From NCBI GenBank assembly GCA_964057225.1, contig OZ059896.1:10726001-10790000 (forward strand): 64,000 nt of DNA. The letters run 5' to 3'. Source of the DNA: Auanema rhodensis. Lineage: Eukaryota; Nematoda; Chromadorea; Rhabditida; Rhabditidae. Shown here piece after piece: positions 28,800-39,601 of this stretch (position 1 is its first letter; each line of letters begins with the position of its first letter). The notes under the pieces are model-generated. The model did no database searches. It saw only the letters and a list, made by a program, of their open reading frames with translations, and was not told the origin of the DNA. Both the position numbers and the translations under genes were made by a program.

Positions 28800-28890
28800 G
28801 AGCTAGGAAGAAGAAGAAGAAGAAGAAGAAGGAGAAGAAGAAGAAGAAGAAGAAGAAGACGAAGAAGAAGGAGGAGGAGGAGGAGAAGAA
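28800..28890. repeat. (GAA)n trinucleotide array
   Basis: Roughly 90 bp of AGA/GAA/GGA triplets. An ORF running through it is only poly-Arg and is not a gene. Confidence 0.9.
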
Positions 28891-31800
28891 TGTTGGATGT
28901 CCAACACGGATGATGCTATCTGAAAGTCTAACGGAATCTATTATGGATTATAACCGTTTATTAGTGGAAATGAGAAAAAGATGTAAGAAAAGTGTAGTAT
29001 AAATGATTCCATTAGAAGAGATCCTTTTTGAATCTTCTCAAATATAAAATGATGTTCTTAAATAATATTATGATATTTATATATTTAATGTTAAGAAACT
29101 GATGTTACATACATACATACATATATATAGATAGATAGACATATGAATGTATATCTATGCTCTAAATGGGAAATAAGATGTTCAATACAATTTCTTTCAT
29201 CAAATTTGCAGATTTTCTACTTTAAATTCAAGTATATATTCTTCTAAATTGAACTATTCTCATTAGTATCGATATCTATTTCGATTTTTAAAATTCAATC
29301 AAGATATCTGTAAGATTTTGCAACTTAACATAGTTGAAGACAAGGAAATAGAAGAATAAAATAAAAACTAAATATATATATACTATATGTATATAGTTAG
29401 ATGGATAAGCATGTATATAAAATATAATAAATGAAATGATTTATGAAGTATATTATCAAAGTATTTTCCACACAAATCTCAAAATCTTGTTGTCGATAAC
29501 GATTGTTTAAATGACTTTTTGAATTACTATATTCTTTATAAATTCTTTTCTAAAATATAATAATTTTTAAAAATATTCGAAAGTTAATATCAGAATTTTC
29601 GGAAAGTTCATAAAGATAGTTGCACTTGAAGAAAATAGGCAAAAATAGAACGGTTACTTTAAACAAGATTCAACTTGAGAGAAAACTTTTAGTTTTCCCA
29701 TCTGAATACCATCATAGTAGATTTAGATGTTAAAGTTCTTTCAAGTTTTAAAAACAGAGAAGAATAAAACAACTAAATCTTAATTCTTAAAGAATAATAT
29801 ATGAGTTCTTGAATTCAAATATATTAGAAATGAATAAGATATTTGATTAATTTTAAAATATAAAAAAATTTTTTTTCAGTACATTTACAATGCTTGCAAC
29901 TTCAAGCTTTATTCAGTCTTATAAAGACCGTAGATTGAGACAATTTGAGTGCAAAAATTGAATGAATATGAACATTTCGGGAGAAGCGAGAAGGACATTG
30001 AGATTAAAAATCTATGTCAATCAGCTTTTTCGTCGTTTTTTTCACCTTTTTCACTATTCTAAATACTGAAATAAATCATTTGAAACAATGAGAATTATTG
30101 AGATTTAATTCTTTTTTTCTCTTTTTTTTGAAGAAAAAACATCAAAATAGTTTTAAAAATTAAGTTTTATATAGTATATATATGTGTACATGTTGATTAA
30201 GAATAATCCAGTTCAACAGGAAATTAAAGAAGTTTTTCTTGAAAATGATGAGAAAGATAGCCATACTCTTCGTAAATCATGAAAGATTATGCGATATACT
30301 GAACCAAAGTATTAAGCATAATAGGTCATGTACTTTAAACAAGATCAAACTTAAAACAATTTTCTCCGAAAAGGAAGTAAGCGATGTTGTTGCATCTCAA
30401 AGAACTTTATCATGTATTTCAAGAAATATTTAAATGATTCTATTGTAATATAATATAATAAAAGTTATATTATTATATGATGAATAGGAAAAAAAAATAA
30501 AATTTAAAAAGTATATCATCGAAATAAGAGAAAAAGAATATAAAATATAGAATATATATATCCATATATACTAGATCTATGCATATATACATATACTACA
30601 TACATACATAGATACATATGTACATATATATCTGTATGATTCACTATAAAAAAATGGAATATTAGAAAAAAAAAGAGAGAGAATATGGCATTTTTATTAT
30701 ATGTTTATAAATAGCCTCATAGGATGTATGATCTGATCTGAATGAAAATTGGAAAAAAGGCAAACGTAAGCATCTTTGCAACCAGTAAACAAACATAAAT
30801 ATCAGCACAAATATCCCAAAAATTGAAATGAGAAAGAGAGTGTAAGAGAATGAGATATCCGATAAGAGAAAAATGAAAATATCTAGAGAATAGAGAAAAA
30901 ATGGTGCGACAAGACAGAGAGAGAGGGAGAGAGAGAGAGAGAATGAGAGATAAAGGAAATGTGAAGAGAGATTAAACGTTTAGAGAAGAAGAGTTCGCTG
31001 ATGCTCCGAGTAATCGAGAGCGAGGAAGAACGAAGAACGAACTGAAATTCAAACAAAACAGGAAAATTAGAAGAAGTTCTTGAATCAAACGAATCATGCT
31101 AACCATATTAGTTTTAAAATTAAAGGACATATTCAGTATTGCCAAAGCTTGTAAAGAGGTAAAATCGATTGTAATAAGGTCATCTGAATGAATTGAAAAA
31201 GAAAAAGACGACGGTGGCAAAGAAGGAGAAGAAGAGAGAAGAAGAAGAAGAAGAAGAAGCAGCAAACGAAGAAAGAGCATCTAGATAGATCTATGCCTCT
31301 AGCTCATCAGATTATCTTGCTATCACATATACATATGTATGTATGTACATATTGATTAAAATCTTTTTTTTGTTTTGTTTTTAACTATATTTTATAAATA
31401 ATTAACTATTATTTATTGTTTCATATATATATATTTCTCATCATTATTGATTATATAAAAATAAAAAGTTTTGCATAATAATAATTTTCTTTTCAATGCA
31501 AATAAATGCATTAAAATAAGAATATTTTATTATAAATATATATATCTTTTGATTTATTTGTTATAAATCATTTAGTATAACTAACAAAGAAAAATGAAAT
31601 TCAAATCTTTTTTTTTTTTTTTTTTAAGATTTCATTCTTAATATGTCATTATAATTATCTTTGTTATCAACTACTGAATCATTCTGTCATCTGTTATTCA
31701 AGCCCTGCTCCTTCTCTTCTGTCTTTCCTCCCATTCCTCCCTCCCCTATTTAATTTTATTTTCGTTTTCTTTTTAATTTTCCTCCATGCTTTGCCTTCCC

Positions 31801-33409
31801 CATCCATGCTTTCTTCAATGGCTTCCCGCAGCCACATATCTATACTATATGTATGTGTATACATATAGTATAGATATACATTATATATGTATCTCTCTAT
31901 TTATATATTTATACATATATATATATATATATATAGTTAGCATATAAAGAAATTCTTGACCACATAGTTAAAAGAACAAAAAGATGTTTTTTTAGAAAAA
32001 AAGACTTAAAGATCAACAAAATTTTTTGATTTTTTTTTATATGAAACACAAATGAATATGCAGCCTATTATTTCAGAAAAAAACGAGAAAAAGGGAGAAC
32101 GAGAACAAGGTTCTTCTATGTAAATAAATAAACAAAAAATAAGATTCTGTTCATAATCACATTGCTATGACTAATAAAGAAAAATATTTAAGTTAGAGAA
32201 TATGGAAAGGTGTGTCGTTGTCAAGGAAATTATTAGCACAATATTACTAAACAAAAATTATTGAAATTAAAATGAAGATTTTATTATAATTATTATATTT
32301 AATATAATAAATATAATAATAAAAAATAATTTATATTCTATATATACTATATGTAAATTAGGAAAAAGAACATTAATAGACATTTGGTTTGAAGAAAATG
32401 AAGCAAACAATGCCAATATGATGCTATATAACTAGAATATTCTGGTAATGAATTTTTTAATTCACGTATTTATTTCAAAAAAACATCTTGTTTTATTTTT
32501 TTTTATCGTCATATATAATATTAAATCAATATGTATATTATATTAACTATATGTAGTAAAAAGAGAATACAAATTAGTATAAATACTTCTATTTTATTGA
32601 CTTTGTAGTCTTTTTCACTTGAAATTTCAAACAAAAAAAGTTTATCCAATACTTCATAAAACAAACTTTTTGAACTAATTTTTCCAATTAGAATGTCGTA
32701 AAGAAGGGCATTCAGAATAACTTGGAGAAAATTTTTATTCTGAATACCATACTAGATAAAGCTGTTTATTATACTAAAAATTGGAACAGAAAAATTCAAT
32801 TAAAACGTAAAGATTTTTTTCTTTTCGGAGGAATCTCAAAAATTAAATAAAATGGTCAATAACTCAAAACAGAAAGAGTTTGGAGAATGCTTTTCGTAAA
32901 GTCAAAGAATAAAATGAAATTTCTAAAAAAATTGAACAAATTATATTAATAAGAAAGAAATAAAAGAAAATATAATATATACTATAGGTAGTATATATAC
33001 ATATGTGTATATGCTAGAACCTATATATTTTCTGTTACATTGATTAAGAAATATGGTTATAACAAGAGAAGTACGTATAGATGTTCATGCTAAGCCCAGG
33101 GGGCATGTTATGTGGGCCAAACTGATAGAAAACACAGAGGATTTAAAGCTGCTTTAATACTACATTTCCATGAAACTCGCTTTCCCGTTTCGTCTTTGCC
33201 TTCAATATCTGATATATATTTTTTTTTTGATTGAACGAAGACTAATATGCTAAAGGAAGTAATTTTAGACAATTAGATTTTTTTGACTTTTGACTGCTAG
33301 AATTGGATTTCACATGTTATAAACTTAAAACAATAAATAGAAATTTAAGTAGAATATGTTTGTTGGTTTCCTATTTTTGTTTTTTTTAACCAAATACCAA
33401 TTATAATTA

Positions 33410-33442
<33 letters not shown>

Positions 33443-34701
33443 TCTTCCTATTTTGTTTTTTGTTCTTAATTTTTACAAAGTACATGCGTATAATTAGAAT
33501 AATAAAAACTTAAATAATATACTAATTAATATAAAAGTAAATTGTAAAGACAAACGTTATTTGTAAAATGTCAAACCTGAAATTGGAAAAATGCCAAATA
33601 AATATCTCTTTGAGAATAGAAGTTAACAGAATATTCAAACAGAACACTTTAGGTACTTCAAATGATGAATAGAAATATGAATCGAAAAGATGTAAAACAT
33701 AGAATTAATTCATCTTTATCCTATCAACCAGATGATCCTATTTGAGTCGTAAGCAACGAATCTTCCTAATCAATGACCGAATGGAGATTTTCGATTTGTG
33801 CTCCGTTCGATGCTCACTTTTTTCATATTCATGTGTATGTCTTATACTTGATCTTCTAATATATTATCAATGAAATTATCAAAAGGCATAACCTTTCTGC
33901 TTTTCTTTTCCTTTTTTCAATTCTGTTGGAATACAACAGTTATTGGCTATTTTGGCTTTTGCAGAATTACAAATCCCCGCAAGGAGAGATTGGATGTGTG
34001 CGTGTATGGGTGTTTGTGTGCGTGAGAGAGAAAGAAAAAAGCAGATGTAAGGATAGAGAGTAAGAAAGGGAGATGGTTTTTCGAACAAGGACTGCCAGCC
34101 TAGATTGCTCTGCTATTGCTTTACGTTGCTGCTTTAGGCGAATCGCCAAACACTGCATGAAGTAGCGCATAGTATCATAAAATATAAAACAAAATCAGAG
34201 TTTGTATGATAACTATATGTATATCTTTCTGTCTATATATCTATTTCTATTTCTATATATACATATATACATATAGGTATATGTGTGTGTGTATATGAAT
34301 AGAATAGGTAAAGAAATAAGAAATAGTATTTTTAAAAAAGCTCAAGCATAACAGAAGACTACTACCGATTTAACAAAAAAATATAAGAAGAAATTTCGGG
34401 CATGAGAAATGAACCGTTATGAATTCAATAGCATCCAATATAGCGAGAAGTTGTGATCCAGAAATAATTTCAAAATAAATTTCCAATAAGAAAATATTTA
34501 TGTTTAACTTAATAAGAACTTAGAAATAAGCTTGATAAATAAGATATTAATAAATGAAGTTAAGATAAAGAAAATGAATGATTGATAGTTAGTCATAAAT
34601 AGAAATTCGAAGATTTGCCTGAAATCAGCTTATTTTGTAATACATAGATTATTCAGAAAATTAAAAGGGTATAGATAACATATAATATATTTATATTATA
34701 T

Positions 34702-34791
34702 AAAGAGAGAGAGAGAGAGAAAGAAAGAGAGAGAAAGAAAGAGAGAGGGAGAAAGAGAGAGAGAGAAAGAGAAAGAGAGAAAGAGAGAGAG
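34702..34791. repeat. (AG)n/(AAAG)n microsatellite
   Basis: About 90 bp of AGAG and AAAG units on the + strand. The long minus-strand ORF over it is rich in Leu, Ser and Phe from the repeat and looks spurious. Confidence 0.9.
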
Positions 34792-35637
34792 AATAATTGA
34801 GAAAGTGAGAAAGAAAGACACACATATTATTGTGCATATAAGGATATATATACACATATATAAATACAAGAATTATCAAACTATATGAGTAAAAAATAAC
34901 AATATATATTGAATAAAGGTTTAACGTCCTTTTGAATGCAGAAAAGGATCTAATAGTGAATAGTAAAAGTCGTCGGGATGTAAGGTAAAAAAAGAGGGGA
35001 AGCATGTAAAGGTTGTATTGGAAGATTGCCTGTGGGCAAATGGCTAGCCCGTTGTACGTGTGTGGCTTGAAAGGGTGGGTAGATCGGGTAGAACCAACGT
35101 ACATATGCCATGTATAGACGGCACATAGATGCAGATGTATGGATGAGAGAAATGAGAGCAAAAGCGAGGCATATAGAGGAATGAAGTTGTTGAGACAGTA
35201 GGCTAGAAATGGAGTGAAGAAAGACACAGACAGAAAGGAATCAATAAGCTGGGAGAGCTAGAGAGATACGAAGAGTAGACTGAGATGGCTAAAATAAGAA
35301 ACTGTGAAGGAGGGTTTGAGAAAAGAAAAAGAAATAATATGGCAGTGAGAATAGTAAGAGAATGAGTTAGAATTAGGAAAAGAAGGAGAATAGATAGCAG
35401 AATAGAGTAACTTAGATACAAAGAGAGAGATGAAAGGGAGTAAAAAAAGAAATAGAAAAAGGAAACAACAGAAGGAGAGAGAGATAAAACTGGGGAATAA
35501 ACTTTATTTTGGAATTCTTAATGAGAGAGCCAAAACCTTTATATACCAATACTTCATAAAATACTCAAAAGCTTGGAAAATAGTTAGAAGAATGACATGT
35601 AAGGGTGACCATCCGGATATTGAAGAGAAAGAATACT

Positions 35638-35880
35638 TGACGTCAGAATAGAGGAGATTTTGGTGTTGCCGATGACAACAGCTGACAGACGAATGTGACC
35701 GCCAATGACAACGACGACATCAGGAAGAAGAGCGACGGGTACGACGATTTAGCTAGCATTACCAAGCCCATGATGGCTCTGGCGATGATGGCTTGCGATG
35801 TAACATCGCCAAATGTGCGACCAGAACGATCGTGCGGGTAAAGTGACGAAGAAGTGCTCCAAGCTGATTATGAAGTGATT
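35638..35880. promoter_or_regulatory. CpG-rich block with a consensus CRE, candidate unc-31 promoter
   Basis: A sharp change from purine-rich, CpG-poor DNA to about 240 bp rich in CG dinucleotides (many ACGACG, GCGACG and GATCGTGCGGG-like words). At its edge sits a perfect cAMP-response element TGACGTCA (35638-35645). On the minus strand a possible donor GTAATG is at 35763-35758. Position and orientation suit the transcription start of the minus-strand unc-31 gene, but nothing here proves transcription. Confidence 0.35.
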
Positions 35881-36581
35881 TTTATGTAGATATTTAAATT
35901 AAATGATAAAGAACTAAGAATCAATAAAATGAAATTTGAATAGACATAACAATCACACATCAGTTTTTAGATAACGGCGTCTGGCTGAAACAAGTTTATA
36001 AATTATAATTAGAAAATTTCAGAATGACCTCTGACCGTTGAACTTCGACAAGAGAAATTAATGCTTAGCATCGTCGGACATATAATAATAATATTGTAAT
36101 AAAATACTAATTTATTTACTATATATATACATATACATATGTATATGTATAATTAGTAAATGCTGAGCTCAGTTACATATGTAACTACTACTTCAAGTAT
36201 ATAGGGAAAACCATGAAAAGGAAAGAATAATTTGAGTTGGAAGTAGAACCATGTGCTCTTTTTAAACTTTAATTGCTCCAATTTTAAGTAGAACTACTTC
36301 TCAGTTACGTATTATAAATAATAGTGTTAAATAAATGATTATACTATTTTCTAATTCAAACAAAAGCTATAGACAGCATCTTTCTTCTATCCAAAATGCT
36401 AAAATACTCATTTATCTTTTTCCCAAAATCTCAAGTAGTATCTAGATTAATAATCTCCCTGAAGCCAAAATAGAAATCGGATAAAGTTGAGAAAGGATAA
36501 GACTTTACACATTGTACTATTAATCACTTCATATCAAAAATGTTTATTTTAAATTTGCAAAAAATGACTTCCTTATTTATC

Positions 36582-36663
36582 GCACTGATGTCCGAGTGGT
36601 TAAGGAGTTTGACTCGAAATCAAATGGGCTTTGCCCGCGTAGGTTCGAATCCTGCTCAGTGCG
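36582..36663 (+). tRNA. tRNA-Ser (anticodon CGA)
   Basis: A type II tRNA. The acceptor stem is GCACTGA with TCAGTGC and discriminator G. The anticodon stem TTTGA/TCAAA closes loop CTCGAAA (anticodon CGA, reads UCG). The long variable arm GGGC-TTT-GCCC is typical of tRNA-Ser, and the T arm carries GGTTCGAATCC. No intron. Confidence 0.97.
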
Positions 36664-37283
36664 AAAATTTTACTAAATTTGGAATACATTTATATTAACT
36701 ATAACAGTTGTTTTTCTAGTAAATAACGATTAATTCTTAAAGAATGAATGAATATTGCTATTTATAAAAAAAAAAGTATGTATGAGTCTGAAAAAGTATT
36801 GAAAAGAAACTGGGTACAAATGAGAAAATAGAAGGAATGACCAGACGTTTAATTAGTCTGTTCCCTATAGCGTAAGAAATGATGTTGCTAGCTGATTGGT
36901 TCACCGACTATAATGTATATTAGGCATAGAGGGATAGAGAGAGTAAAAGACGAAAAAGAAGAAAAGTAAGGAGCAGAGAAAATTTAAAAGCAAGAAATAT
37001 ACTAAGATCATTACGAATGCACGAAAATATATTTTCAAATAAATATAATGAGAGAGGGAAAAATAAAAATCACGTAAATTCTTTTTTTTTGTTGTTATTT
37101 ATATATTTTATGTTACTTATACATTTAAATGATACATAATATTTAATAGAAACAATAAATCCATATATGTGTATATAGCATAATTAAAGAAATTATATTT
37201 AACTCATCGATACATGGTAATATTCGTCATACTTGTATAAATAATTTAAAGAACTAACTTTAAAAATAGTAAAAGAAGTATTT
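36664..37283. other. Intergenic region, no gene seen
   Basis: AT-rich DNA between tRNA-Ser and the stop codon of the minus-strand histidine-phosphatase-like gene, partly its 3'UTR. No other feature recognised. Confidence 0.4.
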
Positions 37284-38570
37284 TCAAATAGATAAAACAG
37301 GATTAGATGATATAAGCGAACCATACGTCATAGGTGGAATCATATCTGGTATGATACGATATTCACAGTTGGGAACTTTACCATGTTGAATGAATGATAC
37401 GATACTTCCAGGAGGATAACTTTAGAAAATATATAATTTTGATAAAAGATTGAAGAAATCTTACCGTAAGCCAAGATCTATTGCATCCACAGGAATATTT
37501 ATTTCGGTAGGCGTAGTAGGGCCACCACAATCACTGAGCTCTTCATTAGAGTTACATAACTTCGTTGTAGCAGGTGTTTCACGAAAATGGGCTGAAAGAG
37601 TATTATGTCTTCAAACAGAATAATTATAATCATATTGCCTATTTCACACATTGAATGTTGAGCCAATGCATGAGCTACAATGAGTAAAGGGGAATTTCTT
37701 TTAATAAGAGTCAATTTTTGTAGAATATTCTTAAGCCTTCGACGTGATTCAGTTGGTTTTTCATTGCGTATTGATGATATGGTCATTAGCTGAGAGCTTA
37801 ATAATAAATTATAATCAGACATTTCGGAATATTCACCGATGATAATATGTTGCTCAATACTTACTAAGTAGTGTCAATGGGATAATGTGTAGCCAAGTCT
37901 TTCAAATAAAACTGTACTTGACTCATATCGCTATCAACCAAACCAGGTTCAACCTAAATATATATGGATATATGTATTATTTGAAAAGAATAACACATAC
38001 CGCTATTCGAACTTTGAAAAAATTAGCAAAAACTGCAGCCGTTTGAATGCAACGTAATGCCGGCGAGCAATATATCACTTCTGGTATAACTCCACGATTA
38101 TGTATAGCACGAGCAACAGCTTGAGTACGATATTTAGCTATTAAATTAACTTATAAATAACATAACTTTCTGCTTTACAATACCTAATGACGTAATCGGA
38201 CTATTCCTTAGAAAAATATCAGAGTTGAGTTTACGTAATGAAGATGGTACATTCAAATCAGTGGCGGTCAGCTATTAATTTTTGTTTTCAACTAATGATT
38301 TTCAATTAAGTTATTACAGTTCCGCATGGAATTTCTGTTCTCTGCCAATTAGAGCCAAAAACTCTATCTACTCTTTCAGCACTTCTTGCAACCATTATTA
38401 CCCGCCATGATCGTTTAGGTGTGGATACAGCTTGAGGCCACAATGACCGGATCTTCAACATTGGATTCTGAAACAAAACACTTTTGATAATGTAAATCTG
38501 TTATTTTAAAATGTACAGGCGATTTTGGAGGAGTTGGATCTTCTAACTTAACATATTGTTGTTCAGCCAT
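37284..38570 (-). CDS. UBASH3/PGAM-like histidine-phosphatase-fold protein lacking the RHG motif
   Basis: Starts MAEQQYVKLEDPTPPKSP (ATG 38570-38568) and ends NPVLSI with TGA at 37286-37284. Several short introns. The protein follows the C-terminal phosphatase domain of UBASH3/STS proteins: RVIMVARSAERVDRVFG, NWQRTEIPCGT, LNVPSSL, ITSLAKYRTQAVARA, VIYCSPALRCIQTA, the segment VEPGLVD, and LLIVAHALAQHSMC carrying the second conserved His. In active enzymes the first signature is RHGERVD; here it is RSAERVD, so the nucleophilic His is absent. UBA and SH3 domains of vertebrate UBASH3 are also absent, as in short nematode homologues. It is probably a catalytically dead or divergent member; its partner is unknown. 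A divergent gene starts 425 bp away. Confidence 0.85.
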
Positions 38571-38995
38571 TTAATTACGGTATGCTACTTGGAACAACCT
38601 GCTCTAGTCAGCAGCGAAAAGAAAATAACTTCACGTAATTATTGATTGATTAAAATTAGTAAATTAGCAATTTTTTCGAAGCAACAATATTGATTGAGGT
38701 TTCTAAAGCTTATTAAAACTTTAATTTTTATGTTTTATATCTTAACTAACTATTATGAAACAGATTTATGATGGGGATATATACTGTTAATTATGCAAAT
38801 TATGCTAAACTATTTCGTAATACATTTGGCGCCAAACTTCCATTGCTTTGTACAATTGATACCTTCTATTATTCATTTACTTATTTTCCACTGTCCATGT
38901 CATTAATATACCCAAGATGGAAGTGCTTCCACCAAGCTCTTTTATTTCTGAATTGATGAATTTATATGCTGTGTATTATGTATATTTTTTCCAGA
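38571..38995. promoter_or_regulatory. Shared bidirectional upstream region
   Basis: 425 bp separate the start codons of two divergent genes. The sequence is AT-rich. TTTTTTCCAG at 38985-38994 is a 3' splice site one base before the + strand ATG. No recognised factor site was found. Confidence 0.4.
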
Positions 38996-39331
38996 ATGAA
39001 TAACTCTGATATTCAATTCCTGCATGCTAAATTTTGCAACGCCAATGAACCCTTAGTCTCCATTAAAGAGAAATCGGATCTCGATACAATCTATCTTGCT
39101 GAATATCATTTTTTGATAAATATTCGCAACCGTTTGTGCCACTATCCATTTTTCCAATTGATCGTCGATAGTATTAACGATCGCTTATGCATGATATCAG
39201 CAGCTCGTAATCATCCTGGAGCCTTCCAGTGGCTTATGGACAAGAAAAGGCCCAAAAAATTCTTGAATGAAGTAAGGAAAGACAACACCGAGCTAGCAGA
39301 TTGGCTTCAAGCTGAATCAACGAAAAAATGA
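38996..39331 (+). CDS. Hypothetical 111-residue protein
   Basis: Single-exon ORF from ATG 38996 to TGA 39331, beginning MNNSDIQFLHAKFCNANEP and ending LADWLQAESTKK. I do not recognise the family. It has mixed charge, no signal peptide or membrane segment, and is probably helical; a basic DKKRPKKF patch lies near residue 87. The ATG follows TTTTTTCCAG-A, a good 3' splice site, which supports a real spliced-leader or 5'-spliced mRNA. Codon use resembles the neighbouring genes. The translated frame also runs upstream to 38966, but those residues read through the polypyrimidine tract, so the later ATG is preferred. It is divergent from the UBASH3-like gene and converges on the CNG channel gene. 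Confidence 0.6.
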   Translation: MNNSDIQFLHAKFCNANEPLVSIKEKSDLDTIYLAEYHFLINIRNRLCHYPFFQLIVDSINDRLCMISAARNHPGAFQWLMDKKRPKKFLNEVRKDNTELADWLQAESTKK

Positions 39332-39601
39332 TGACTGGTAAGTAATATATCCTTTATATCCTTTATATTCATATATTTGTTTTCAAGGCTTCAATCCTAC
39401 TTAGCCGTAGTTTACTTGGGATGTCGACAATTAGAAGTTTCATGCTAATCCAGAAATTATGAATCTGTACAGTGTTCTATGATCTTTTTTTTCCGCATAC
39501 ATGATTTGAGCTTTTTTTAATTATATTTAACATTTTCAAAAAAGAAATAAAGGTTTAAATTTATATAAACTGTGAAAGTTATTGACAACTAATCCAATTC
39601 T

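Larger units (their letters stand above)
25119..35640. repeat. 10-kb purine-rich (+ strand) non-coding region upstream of unc-31
   Basis: No convincing gene. The + strand is strongly purine-rich, with (AG)n and (GAA)n arrays at about 25780-25845, 26780-26815, 27564-27673, 28800-28890, 30915-30945 and 34702-34791, mixed with TATACATA-type and (TA)n repeats (for example 31840-31935, 33416-33442, 34230-34285). ORFs here are translated repeats, such as a poly-Arg ORF over (AGA)n. The region may be a very long 5'UTR intron and promoter of unc-31, whose ATG exon follows a splice acceptor; this is an inference. Confidence 0.6.

Noticed and set aside
28695-28913. Plus-strand ORF with a long poly-Arg run
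   Set aside because: It is a translation of the (AGA)n microsatellite, with no splice context or recognisable protein around it.
34691-35421. Long minus-strand ORFs rich in Leu, Ser and Phe
   Set aside because: They cross (AG)n repeats and purine-rich DNA; the composition follows the repeat and no domain or splice structure appears.
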